A DNA stretch of 31,473 nt from NCBI GenBank assembly GCA_035295985.1, contig DATHBT010000153.1, positions 1 to 31,473 of the forward strand. Direction: 5' to 3'. The position numbers were made by a program, and so were the translations under genes. Numbering within the stretch: position 1 is the stretch's first letter; every line of letters begins with the position of its first letter. The stretch comes from JAIVGV01 sp035295985 (GTDB taxonomy: Bacteria; Acidobacteriota; Blastocatellia; Pyrinomonadales; Pyrinomonadaceae). This document shows positions 7,805-15,390 of the stretch, piece by piece. Below the pieces are notes generated by a model. The model searched no databases. It worked only from the letters and a program-made list of their open reading frames with translations, and had not been told where the DNA came from.

Positions 7805-8377
7805 TCAGTCCTGCGGCTTTTCCTCGGAGGCCCGCTCGGGGTACTGCTTCAGCAGCTCGTCGAGCGGCGGCACGCCGTACTTCGCGCGCTCGTCGTCGGT
7901 CGTTTTCCGATCTATCGGAACCCACTCCTCCTTGCCCGTCTCCGGATCGTTTAGTCTTTGAGTCCCGTATTTCTGGTAGCCTTGGGTGAAGCTCAGGTGA
8001 CGGTCGATGGTCTGGGCGACCAGGTAGCGCGCCTCCTTGTAGCCGGACTCGAAGGCGCTCTTCGCGAGGTGGTGGGCGAGCAGGTAGTTGTCGGGACTCC
8101 GGCTCACAAGGCGCTTGTCGCAGAAGGTCAGCCCCGTGTGCTGGAGGACGAGGGCGGCGTTGGCCTTGTCCTCCGGCACTTTCAACTCGCCCTGCCCGAT
8201 GAGCGACAGTACGATGTCGCCCCGCTCCTGATCAGTCCTGGCGACTTTCCGCCCGCGCCGGTAGTCCTTATCCTCTTTAGCCAACTCTCTGAGCAATCGG
8301 TTTTGACCGCACACCTCGGTCAGCGACGAACAGAAAAGCAACAGCATCGGCAGAGATAAGATTCGGAGCGTCTTCAC
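7805..8377 (-). CDS. Secreted protein resembling the DUF6624 family
   Basis: This 190-residue protein has a signal peptide (KTLRILSLPMLLLFCSSL, likely cleavage after VCGQ near residue 25). The mature part contains ANAALVLQHTG followed by LVAQTIDRHLSFTQGYQKYGTQ. The layout resembles DUF6624 proteins, which typically read HAD..P.FQ, then YLTDR and QRYGTQ; I recall this pattern rather than having searched for it. No catalytic residues can be named and the function is unknown. The C-terminal 45 residues are charged (WVPIDRKTTDDERAKYG). GAGGCAAACGTG lies around the ATG at 8377. It heads a three-gene run towards 6792. Confidence 0.6.
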   Translation of the reverse strand: MKTLRILSLPMLLLFCSSLTEVCGQNRLLRELAKEDKDYRRGRKVARTDQERGDIVLSLIGQGELKVPEDKANAALVLQHTGLTFCDKRLVSRSPDNYLLAHHLAKSAFESGYKEARYLVAQTIDRHLSFTQGYQKYGTQRLNDPETGKEEWVPIDRKTTDDERAKYGVPPLDELLKQYPERASEEKPQD

Positions 8378-8455
8378 GTTTGCCTCCTTATCCGTGCCCG
8401 GCGATTCGAGTGAACTCGCCCTGCGTCACCGTCAACGCCGGGCGCCCCGTCGGAA

Positions 8456-8487
8456 AGGGACGCGATGCCCGCCGGCTTCGCGTCCCT
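8456..8487 (-). terminator. Hairpin after the PQQ-propeller gene
   Basis: A perfect 10-base stem, AGGGACGCGA at 8456-8465 with its complement at 8478-8487, has a 12-base loop. On the minus strand it is followed by TTTCCG. It lies 34 bases after the stop of the gene ending at 8522 and before the gene starting at 8377, so a terminator separating two units is likely. The T-run is weak. Confidence 0.5.
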
Positions 8488-8521
8488 CGTGCGAACCGCG
8501 TGCGCTCCGTGCCGGCGATTA

Positions 8522-9823
8522 CTAACGGCCGGCCTTGATGTCGTATGCCCAGAGCGTGCCGAGGTCGCGGATGTAGAGCCGCCCGTTGGCGATCACGGGG
8601 TAGGAGAACGCCATCTCCGGGAACTGCCCCACCTGTTTCTTCTTCGGCTGCGCGGGCGGCGTGAACCGCCCGCGCTCGCGGTAGCCTTCGGGTGTCGCCT
8701 CCACCAGCGCGAAATCGCCGTTCACGCCGTGGATGTACAGGTGCCCGTCGGCGTAGGCTATCGAGGCCCAGCCCAGACTCTCGGCCTGCCACTTCATCTT
8801 GCCCGTCGCGAACTCGGCCGCGACCAGCTTCGCCCCCGCCTCCGTGCCGTAGATGTGATCGCCGACGACGACCGCCCCGCCGATGCCGTTCGGCAGCCCG
8901 CGCGTGAAATAGACCTGCTCGGCCGCGACCCCGTCACCCTCCGGCTTGAGGCGGACGAGTGCGCCGCCGATGCCGAGCGCGCCGCAATAGACGTGCTCGC
9001 CGCGCCCGATGGGCGTGAAGTACTGCGCCGGCCCCTTGGCACACTCCTTGTAGCGCCAGAGGAACTTGCCGGTCTTCGCGTCAACGCCGACGACGCCCTT
9101 AGGCATGAGCTGCACGTACTGCCTGCGCCCGCCGCCCTCGACGGCGATGGCCGACGCGTAGCCCGCCGGGCCGCCGTCCGGGATCGCGGACTTCCAGACC
9201 GTCACGCCGGTCTTCTTGTTCACGGCCGCCATCGTGGCCTCCGCGCCGCCGGGCGTGACGACGACGAGGTCGCCGTCAACGAGCGGCGACTCGGCGTAGG
9301 CCCACTCGCCCGGCACGCCGCCGAACTCCTTGCGGATATTTTTCTGCCAGCGAATCTTACCCGTCCTGGCTTCGAGGCAGGCGAGGTCGCCGTCCGAGCC
9401 GAGCGCGTAGATCAAGTCTCCGTCAACGGTCGGCGTCGAACGGGCCTTCGCGTAAGGCGGGTTCTGGTTCGGGTTGCCGACGTTGCCGACGCGCGTCGTC
9501 CAGACGACTTTCCCGTCTTTAGTGGAGAGGGCCGCGACGAACTCGTTCTCCATGCCGCGGTTGCTCATCAGGTAGATGCGCGACCCGACGACGACGGGCG
9601 TCGAGTAGCCGTCGCCGATGTCGTTCAACTGCCAGAGCAGCCGGGGGCCGCCCGCGGGCCACTGCCGGAGGAGGCCGCTCTCGCGCCCCACCCCGTCGCG
9701 CGCAGGCCCACGCCACTGGGGCCAATCGCCGGCGGAAGCCGCCGCGCCGGCGGGACTCAGAACGGGCGCGATTGAGAGGCACAGACAAAGTGACGCGACG
9801 GCGGTTAGCAATCGTGACTTCAC
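8522..9823 (-). CDS. Exported PQQ-like beta-propeller protein
   Basis: This 433-residue protein has a signal peptide (residues 1 to about 29, ending PAGAAASA) followed by DWPQWRGPARDGVG. That opening is typical of secreted quinoprotein-like propellers in Acidobacteria and Planctomycetes. Repeating blade motifs are visible: KDGKVVWTTRVG near 105, RTGKIRWQKNI near 155, KTGVTVWKSAI near 205, KTGKFLWRYKE near 250 and ATGKMKWQAES near 340, each the A.tGk.lW strand of a PQQ-repeat blade. No PQQ- or metal-ligating residues typical of alcohol dehydrogenases stand out, so it is more likely a scaffold or BamB-like protein than an enzyme. The GTG at 9823 has AGGAG eight bases upstream. It shares direction with the ADOP gene 34 bases upstream. 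Confidence 0.85.
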   Translation of the reverse strand: MKSRLLTAVASLCLCLSIAPVLSPAGAAASAGDWPQWRGPARDGVGRESGLLRQWPAGGPRLLWQLNDIGDGYSTPVVVGSRIYLMSNRGMENEFVAALSTKDGKVVWTTRVGNVGNPNQNPPYAKARSTPTVDGDLIYALGSDGDLACLEARTGKIRWQKNIRKEFGGVPGEWAYAESPLVDGDLVVVTPGGAEATMAAVNKKTGVTVWKSAIPDGGPAGYASAIAVEGGGRRQYVQLMPKGVVGVDAKTGKFLWRYKECAKGPAQYFTPIGRGEHVYCGALGIGGALVRLKPEGDGVAAEQVYFTRGLPNGIGGAVVVGDHIYGTEAGAKLVAAEFATGKMKWQAESLGWASIAYADGHLYIHGVNGDFALVEATPEGYRERGRFTPPAQPKKKQVGQFPEMAFSYPVIANGRLYIRDLGTLWAYDIKAGR

Positions 9824-9857
9824 GGTTCTTCTCCTTTGCGACTGTCTTAAAGTCGGT

Positions 9858-12551
9858 TCACTCGTGGCGCAGCGCGACCAGCGGATCGACTTTCGCCGCG
9901 CGCCGCGCCGGGACGTAGCAGGCCATCAGTGCGACGGCGATCAGCAAGACGGGCACGCCGACGAAGGTGACGGCGTCGGTCGGGCCGACGCCTAACAACA
10001 TGCTCGCGAACACGCGCGTCAGGGCGAATGCGGCCAGCAGCCCCAGCGCGATGCCGGCGAGCGCCATCCGCATCCCCTGGCCGACGATGAGCCGCACCAC
10101 GTCGAGCAGGCGCGCGCCGAGCGCCATCCGCACGCCGATCTCGTGCGTGCGCTGGCTCACCGCGTAAGTCATCACGCTGTAAAGCCCCATCGTCGCCAGC
10201 ACCAGCGCGAGAACGCCGAACGTCAGGGCCAGCTCGGCCGCCACGCGCGGCCCCCAGTACGCCAGCGCCAGGTTCTCTTCGCCGACCATGACGCCGAACA
10301 CCGGCAGGCGCGAGTCCATCCGCGCGATCTCGCGGCGCGCGCCCTCCACCACCGACTGCACGTCGCCCGCCGCGCGCGCGCCGACGAGCACGGTCATCAC
10401 CCCGCGCGGGTGCTGGTAGACCGGCAGGAACATGTGCGGCTCCGGGTCTTTGTACAGCGAGCGGTAGCGCCCGTCCTTCGCGACGCCGACGATCTCCATC
10501 AGCGGCGTGCCCTGCGCGAAGCGGAAGCGCTTACCCAGCGCGTGCTGCTCGCCGCCGAAAAAGCGGCGCGCGAACTCCTGATTAACGATCACGACGCGAG
10601 GCCCCGCGTCGTCGTCGCGATCCGTGAAGTCGCGCCCCGAGACGAGCGGCGTCCCCGCCGTCTCGAAGTAGCGCGGCGACACGAAATTGCAGTCGGCGCT
10701 CGTGCCCTCGTTCGGCGGCGGGTCGGCCTCGCCCTCCCGCACGATGGGGCCGCGCGTGTTGTGCGCGACGGCGAGCGGCATCTCGTCGATCAGCGCGGCC
10801 GAGCGCACGCCCGGATGCCACCCGACGCGGCGCAGCAGCTCCGGGAACAGTCGCCCGGCGATCTCCTTGTCGTCGTAGCCCAGCGCCCTGGGGTTGATCA
10901 TCATCGTGACTAGGTTCTCGGTCTCGAAGCCGGGATCGGTGCGGCGCACCTGATCGAGGCTGCGGATGAAGAGGCCGGCGCAGATCAGCACGACGATTGA
11001 GATCGTGACCTGCGCGGCGACCAGCGCGCCGCGCAAATCCAGGCGACTGCGGCCACGGGACGATCTCAACGCAGCGCCTTTGATCACGGCGACCAGATCG
11101 CTCCGCGAGGTCAGCAGCGCCGGGGCCAGGCCGAACAGCACGCCGGTCAGCAGCGAGATCAGCAGCATCCACCTGAGCACGTAGCCGTCCGGCGCGAAGT
11201 CCAGACTGATGGGGTAGGGAACCGGCGGAAAACTCATCAGGATCGCCGGCCCCCCCCAGTAAGCCAGCACACAACCCAGCGCGCCGCCGAGCAGCGCCAG
11301 CAGCAGGCTCTCGGTCAGGAGTTGACGGACGACGCGCCCGCGGCTCGCGCCGAGCGCCAGCCGAATCCCGATCTCCCTGGCGCGCGTGACGGAGCGCGCC
11401 AGCATCAGGTTCGCCACGTTGGCGCACGCCAGCAGCAGCACCAGACCCGACATGCACAGGCCCAGGAAGACGCCGTACCTCATCGGTTCGGTGGCGGCCT
11501 CGTAACGACCGTCGAGTTCCGTCCTGAGTTGGATTCTGGTGCCGGCGTTTTCGAGCGGGTGGAGCTTCGCGAGGTTGTCAGCCGCCAGATTCAGATCCGC
11601 CTCGGCCTGCCGCATAGTCACGCCGGGTTTCAGACGCCCGTACAGGCTGAACACCGCGTAGCCGCGATCCGTCTCCCACCCGGCGCGCCGGCCGAACTTC
11701 TGCGACATCGACAGCGGCACCCAGAACCCTTTGCGGAGGTAGAACGCCCCGCCGAGAAACGACTCCGGCATGACCCCGACGACTGAGAACGGCTGACCGT
11801 TCAGGTAGATCGTCTTACCCAGGATTGCGGGGTCGGCGTTGTAGCGCCGCTGCCACAGCGTGTGGCCCAGCACGACAACCGGGTGAGCGCCCGTCGCCCG
11901 CCCCTCTTCCGGCAGGAAGCCGCGCCCGAGCAGGGGCCTGACGCCCATCACGTCGAAGTAGTTGGCGCTGACCAACTCACCCCAGGCTATCTCCGCGCGC
12001 TCACCGTCGCCGCCGCCGCGGCTTTCGGCATCGCTGATGCCGGCCGAAGTTTCCGACCAGGCGCAGAGGTCGGAGAAGCTCGTGCCCTGTTCGCGCAAGT
12101 CCGCGTAGTTCGCGTAAGAAAACTTCCCCCAGACTTGCGCGTCAGTTTTCCTGCCCCAGTACGGGATCACCATCTCCTCCGGCCGTTCCGCTGGCAGCGG
12201 CCGGAGGAGGAGTCCTCGCACCGCGCTCAGGATGGCCGTGTTGACGCCGATCCCCAGCGCCAGCGCCAGCGCGGCCACCGCCGTGAAGCCGGGTTGCTTC
12301 GCTAACATCCTCACGCCGTAGCGCAGATCGCGCAGCAGGTCGTCGAGCCAGCGCGTGCCGCGGGCGTCGCGGCACATCTCCTTCACCTGCTCCGGGCCGC
12401 CGAGGGCGAGGCGCGCCTGCCGCCGGGCCTCTTCGGGAGATAACCCCCGCGAGATCAGATCGGCGGCGTGCTCTTCCAGGTGGAACAGCAACTCCTTGTC
12501 GAGCTGCTCCTCCATCCTCCGCGCACGCCAGAAGCGGGACCACCAAGTCAT
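9858..12551 (-). CDS. ADOP-family MacB/FtsX-like permease
   Basis: This 897-residue permease belongs to the acidobacterial duplicated orphan permease type. The N-terminal 80 residues (MEEQLDKELLFHLEEHAADL, then GLSPEEARRQARLALGG) are the domain specific to this family. They are followed by a membrane span at about 88-110, a large extracytoplasmic MacB-like domain to about 345, and FtsX-type membrane spans with ANVANLMLARSVTRAREIGIR (390-410). A second MacB/FtsX half ends with SQRTHEIGVRMALGARLLDV and RRAAKVDPLVALRHE. No ATPase is adjacent, as usual for these orphans; substrate and role are unknown. The ATG at 12551 overlaps the TGA of padR by one base (TGATG), with GAGGAAGG upstream, so translation is coupled. 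An upstream in-frame start inside padR is rejected. Confidence 0.93.
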   Translation of the reverse strand: MTWWSRFWRARRMEEQLDKELLFHLEEHAADLISRGLSPEEARRQARLALGGPEQVKEMCRDARGTRWLDDLLRDLRYGVRMLAKQPGFTAVAALALALGIGVNTAILSAVRGLLLRPLPAERPEEMVIPYWGRKTDAQVWGKFSYANYADLREQGTSFSDLCAWSETSAGISDAESRGGGDGERAEIAWGELVSANYFDVMGVRPLLGRGFLPEEGRATGAHPVVVLGHTLWQRRYNADPAILGKTIYLNGQPFSVVGVMPESFLGGAFYLRKGFWVPLSMSQKFGRRAGWETDRGYAVFSLYGRLKPGVTMRQAEADLNLAADNLAKLHPLENAGTRIQLRTELDGRYEAATEPMRYGVFLGLCMSGLVLLLACANVANLMLARSVTRAREIGIRLALGASRGRVVRQLLTESLLLALLGGALGCVLAYWGGPAILMSFPPVPYPISLDFAPDGYVLRWMLLISLLTGVLFGLAPALLTSRSDLVAVIKGAALRSSRGRSRLDLRGALVAAQVTISIVVLICAGLFIRSLDQVRRTDPGFETENLVTMMINPRALGYDDKEIAGRLFPELLRRVGWHPGVRSAALIDEMPLAVAHNTRGPIVREGEADPPPNEGTSADCNFVSPRYFETAGTPLVSGRDFTDRDDDAGPRVVIVNQEFARRFFGGEQHALGKRFRFAQGTPLMEIVGVAKDGRYRSLYKDPEPHMFLPVYQHPRGVMTVLVGARAAGDVQSVVEGARREIARMDSRLPVFGVMVGEENLALAYWGPRVAAELALTFGVLALVLATMGLYSVMTYAVSQRTHEIGVRMALGARLLDVVRLIVGQGMRMALAGIALGLLAAFALTRVFASMLLGVGPTDAVTFVGVPVLLIAVALMACYVPARRAAKVDPLVALRHE

Positions 12552-12895
12552 CACGCACCTTCCTCGGTCATTTTGAGGATCAGGCCGACGGCCTCGGCCA
12601 GCCGTTGCCACCCCGCAGCCTCCGCTTCGAGCTGCGCCCGCCCTTTCCGCGTCAGGCGGTAGAACTTGGCCTCCCGGCCCGTCTCGGTCGCCTTCCAGTC
12701 GGCCGCCAGCAGGCCGCGGTTTTCGAGCCGGTGCAGCGCCGGGTAGAGCGACCCCTGCGGGACTTGGACCACACCTCGCGACGCCTGATCGAGGCGCTGC
12801 GCGATGGCGTAACCGTGAACCGGGCCGAGCGCGACGACTTTCAGGATCAGCAGATCCAGCGTGCCCTGCGGAAGATCGGATTTCGTTTGCGTCAT
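12551..12895 (-). CDS. PadR-family transcriptional regulator
   Basis: This 114-residue winged-helix repressor shows the family opening LPQGTLDLLILKVVALGPVHGYAIAQRL (8-35), the recognition-helix and wing region VPQGSLYPALHRLENRGLLAADW, and REAKFYRLTRKGRAQLEAE. PadR proteins are dimers that usually repress their own operon and are released by a small ligand or stress. Here the gene is the first of a two-gene operon with the ADOP permease, joined by a one-base overlap. A near-perfect inverted repeat covers its promoter, so autoregulation is likely. GAGGT lies about 8 bases before the ATG. Confidence 0.93.
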   Translation of the reverse strand: MTQTKSDLPQGTLDLLILKVVALGPVHGYAIAQRLDQASRGVVQVPQGSLYPALHRLENRGLLAADWKATETGREAKFYRLTRKGRAQLEAEAAGWQRLAEAVGLILKMTEEGA

Positions 12896-12901
12896 TGATG
12901 T

Positions 12902-12950
12902 TACCTCGTACTTCTACACATTAAACGAGCATATGTAGAAGTACAAGGTA
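12902..12950 (-). promoter_or_regulatory. padR promoter with overlapping PadR operator
   Basis: A 17-base inverted repeat, TACCTCGTACTTCTACA at 12902-12918 and TGTAGAAGTACAAGGTA at 12934-12950, has 16 of 17 matching positions and a 15-base spacer. On the minus strand, TTGTAC (12946-12941) and TAATGT (12923-12918) are spaced by 17 bases and fit -35 and -10 boxes. Both boxes overlap the repeat arms, and the ATG lies 22 bases beyond the -10. The placement fits autorepression by PadR. Confidence 0.75.
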
Positions 12951-13428
12951 TGGGCTAATACGGCGGCTGTCGGGAAAAAGTTCTTACGCGGAATTGCCGA
13001 ACACACTTTAATGTCAGGGGCGGATCAGTTCGGCCAGCCCTGGATGAGGCGCTGAAGGGTTGAATGGATCGACGAGAGGGCCGGCGCATGACTCTGCTGC
13101 GTCGGCCCTCTCTCTATCTATCCGCATCCGCGTCTCAGGGCAGCGAAGTGCGGCCGGGTTCGGCAATTCCATCTCGTTCCAGAGACGCCACGCTGCCTCG
13201 CGCGCGTGTGGCGTCCACCGGCGAGCCTGACGCCCCCTCGCCGCCTCCGCGCCCTAACCCGCCGCCGGCGCGATTCAGATTCGCGCCCGGCTCGTTAAGA
13301 AAAGCGCATTGCCCTCGTTATGCTTATTACGCGAATCGAAACGCGCGCCCTCAAGTCAGAACCCTTAGAAAATACTGTGAACGAGGAAGTAAAGATGACG
13401 TCTTCACGGTTTCAGGGTGGCCTAAAAA
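12951..13428. other. Non-coding stretch between padR and the methyltransferase
   Basis: No gene is supported in these 478 bases. They hold a strong hairpin at 13074-13112 and otherwise only arginine/proline-rich open frames in the shadow style. The first bases form the far end of the padR promoter. From about 13300 the base composition is less GC-rich, without a recognisable element. Confidence 0.6.
13074..13112 (+). terminator. Terminator-like hairpin in the padR-methyltransferase gap
   Basis: A 15-base arm beginning GAGAGGGCCG (13074-13088) pairs with 13098-13112 with one G-U position around a 9-base loop. TCTATCTATCC follows on the plus strand, only weakly T-rich. There is no plus-strand gene upstream, so the role is uncertain; it may belong to an unannotated transcript or act on the methyltransferase message. 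Confidence 0.4.
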
Positions 13429-14217
13429 TCAATGCGGGACGCGACCCTTTACCGCGTTGGCCCGTGCGCCACATGTGATGCGGCCCGTCGCGTCCGCCGG
13501 CAGGCGCGCGCGCATCTGCGCACGGAGTCGCGCGAGATCCTCCGGCGTCATCGCCGCGAGTTGTGGGCCGACGCTCGGCCCCCCGATGACAGTCGCCCAG
13601 TAGTCGTCGAAATCGGCGAACGTCCGTCGCACGTTGATCTCACGGGTTTCGACCGACTCCAGGCCCGCGCCGGCCCACAAGTCCCGCATCGCGTCTGTTC
13701 GAGACGCGCCGGGGTTGGGAGGCACCGGAACAGCCACGCCCAGCCCGCGCATCTCAGCCTGCAACGCCTCGTAAGGGAAGCCGCCGCCTTCCATGTCCCA
13801 CGCGTAGGCCGTGACGGTGCCGCCCGGGCAGACCACTCGCGCCATCTCGGCGACGCCGCTTACGGGGTCGGGGACGAAGAAGATCACCAGCGGCATGACG
13901 GCCGCGTCGAACGTGTCGTCGGGGAAAGGCAGCGCCATCGCGTCGCCCTGACGAAACTGTGCGACGCGCGCCGCGGGTCGCGTGCGGGCGTAGGCGAGTT
14001 GTCCCTCGGACGGGTCTATCCCCTGTACAGAGGCCGGCGCACACCGCTCGACGAGCATCTCGGTAAAGGCCCCGTTGCCGCAGCCCACGTCGAGCCAGCG
14101 CAAGCCCGATTCAGGGGCGAGCCAGCCGAGGAAAGTTTCACCCGCGAGCCGGCTCCACTCTCCCATGTATCGTTCGTAGGCGGCCCCGTCGTCGAAGCGG
14201 ATTTGGTCGGTCACCAT
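13429..14217 (-). CDS. Class I SAM-dependent methyltransferase
   Basis: This 262-residue methyltransferase has the Methyltransf_11-type core. SAM motif I is LRWLDVGCGNGAFTEML at about 39-55, the acidic motif II region is VQGIDPSEGQL, motif III-like is GDAMALPFPDDTFDAAV at about 92-108, and motif IV is VVCPGGTVTAYAWD. The substrate cannot be told; the C-terminal half (GLESVETREINVRRTFADFDDYW) is similar to generic small-molecule methyltransferases of the UbiE/COQ5 style. There is no signal peptide. The ATG at 14217 has AAGGGT about 9 bases upstream. No neighbour on the same strand lies within 300 bases, so it is monocistronic. Confidence 0.85.
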   Translation of the reverse strand: MVTDQIRFDDGAAYERYMGEWSRLAGETFLGWLAPESGLRWLDVGCGNGAFTEMLVERCAPASVQGIDPSEGQLAYARTRPAARVAQFRQGDAMALPFPDDTFDAAVMPLVIFFVPDPVSGVAEMARVVCPGGTVTAYAWDMEGGGFPYEALQAEMRGLGVAVPVPPNPGASRTDAMRDLWAGAGLESVETREINVRRTFADFDDYWATVIGGPSVGPQLAAMTPEDLARLRAQMRARLPADATGRITCGARANAVKGRVPH

Positions 14218-14605
14218 TAGTGTTTACCCTTGGTCGGGCTACCTGCGAAAAGTGGTGGTATGTCGCGGCGTCTCGTGCCGCCTAATGCCTGGCGTGGCGG
14301 CGCGCACGGGAGGTTAATTGTAAGAGGCGAGTTAATTGCGCGTCCGCCGGATGCCGCTATCAGGGTGCGCCTACCGCAGCACAGGCCCCGGAAGGGCGCG
14401 GTGGATGAGCTGACGAGCGGATTATAGCCGAGAAGCGATTGCCGCAAACACGACCGTCAGGGTGCCTGACCTCACGCCCCTTAAAGACGCCATTCCGGCC
14501 GTGCTTTTTTTTCATGAACGTGCCACGAACCGTCGCTCCCGCGATCCGCATCCTGCTCATCCCGGCAACGTATATGTCTGTTATGGACGCCAGCGTGATT
14601 AGCCG
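14218..14605. other. Non-coding stretch before the hydrolase remnant
   Basis: In these 388 bases I see no supported gene, repeat or convincing promoter. A run of T near 14503-14510 stands out. Short open frames on both strands have no protein-like composition. Confidence 0.5.
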
Positions 14606-14872
14606 TCACCGCAGGTGTTCGTTGAAGAATTCAAGTGTGCGGGCCCACGCCAGCTTAACGGCCGGCTCGTCGTAGCGCGGCGTCGTGTCGTTGCGGAAGC
14701 CGTGCTGCTGGCCCTCGCACATGTGCGAGGCGAACACCTTCTTGTTGGCCTTGGGCGCTGCCTCGTAGGCGGCGATGCCCTCGTTGATCCGCCGGTCGTT
14801 GCCCGCGTAATGCAGCAGCGGCGCGAAAATCTTAGGCACATCGTCCGCACCCGCCTGGCGGCAATAGTCGCC
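14606..14872 (-). pseudogene. C-terminal remnant of a dienelactone hydrolase
   Basis: Reading leftwards, about 88 residues match the end of the dienelactone hydrolase family: GDYCRQAGADDVPKIFAPLL, HYAGNDRRINEGIAAYE, then GQQHGFRNDTTPRYDEPA and LAWARTLEFFNEHLR. The catalytic Asp (in GNDRRIN) and His (in QQHGF) are present. The N-terminal half, which should carry the GxCxGG nucleophile, is gone, and upstream sequence runs straight into the blaI-type promoter region. A GTG at 14839 could allow translation of 77 residues, but without the nucleophile it cannot be a hydrolase. The intact end and lost front suggest that the front was removed by the event that placed the BlaI operon here. Confidence 0.75.
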
Positions 14873-14917
14873 ACGAAAGAATTTAGAGGCCGACGCCGCC
14901 CCCGGGCCGCGACAAGT

Positions 14918-14994
14918 CCTACTACAGTAGTTGACATCGCAGGCGGGCCGGGGGTATCATCCGGACTCTAATCCTACTATAGTAGGGGACGGCT
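14918..14994 (+). promoter_or_regulatory. BlaI-type promoter with two operators
   Basis: TTGACA (14931-14936) and TATCAT (14955-14960), 18 bases apart, form a strong promoter. An operator-like CCTACTACAGTAGT (14918-14931) abuts the -35. A perfect 14-base palindrome, CCTACTATAGTAGG (14973-14986), lies in the leader and overlaps the ribosome site AGGGGA. The two sites share the core CCTACTAyAGTAG and their centres are 55 bases apart. The placement lets a BlaI dimer pair block both RNA polymerase binding and clearance. Confidence 0.85.
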
Positions 14995-15390
14995 ATGAAA
15001 AAGAAGAAAAACGTAGAACTCGGGGAGCGCGAACTCGACATCATGCAGGTTCTGTGGCGGCTCGGCGAGGCCACGGTGACGGAGGTTCATGCCGAGTTGA
15101 TAGCTCAGGGCGGCAGCGTCGCCTACAACACAGTCCAGACCATGCTCAACCGCCTGGAGGGCAAGCGTCTGGTCGCCAGGGACAACTCCGAACGCGCTCA
15201 CAAGTACTACCCCCTGATAAAGGAGCCGGCCGTCGTCGGCAGCGCGATCCGCCGCCTGACAAATCGCTTCTTCAAGGGTTCGCCGGAAGCGTTAACCACT
15301 CACCTGATCGAGGAGAACCTCAGCGCCGAACAACTTGAGCGCATACAGTCTCTCATCGACGCGCACCGCCGCGGGAAGTCAAGGAAATGA
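14995..15390 (+). CDS. BlaI/MecI/CopY-family repressor
   Basis: This 131-residue winged-helix repressor has the family opening LGERELDIMQVLWRLGEATVTEVHAEL (about 9-35), the recognition helix VAYNTVQTMLNRLEGKRLV (41-59) and the wing RAHKYYPLI. The C-terminal dimerisation helices follow (LIEENLSAEQLERIQSLID). In BlaI-type systems the repressor is inactivated by cleavage dependent on a membrane M56 protease, and such a protease is encoded next, overlapping by four bases (ATGA). Two matching palindromes flank its promoter, so autorepression is likely. The signal is unknown: no beta-lactamase gene is in the window. Confidence 0.94.
   Translation: MKKKKNVELGERELDIMQVLWRLGEATVTEVHAELIAQGGSVAYNTVQTMLNRLEGKRLVARDNSERAHKYYPLIKEPAVVGSAIRRLTNRFFKGSPEALTTHLIEENLSAEQLERIQSLIDAHRRGKSRK

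Noticed and set aside
8465..9775. 436-residue open frame opposite the PQQ-propeller gene
   Set aside because: Arg/Ala/Asp-rich shadow; the opposite strand has a signal peptide, blade motifs and a strong ribosome site.
13064..13603. 179-residue frame overlapping the methyltransferase end
   Set aside because: Ser/Arg/Pro-rich, no motif, and it runs antisense into the methyltransferase; no ribosome site.
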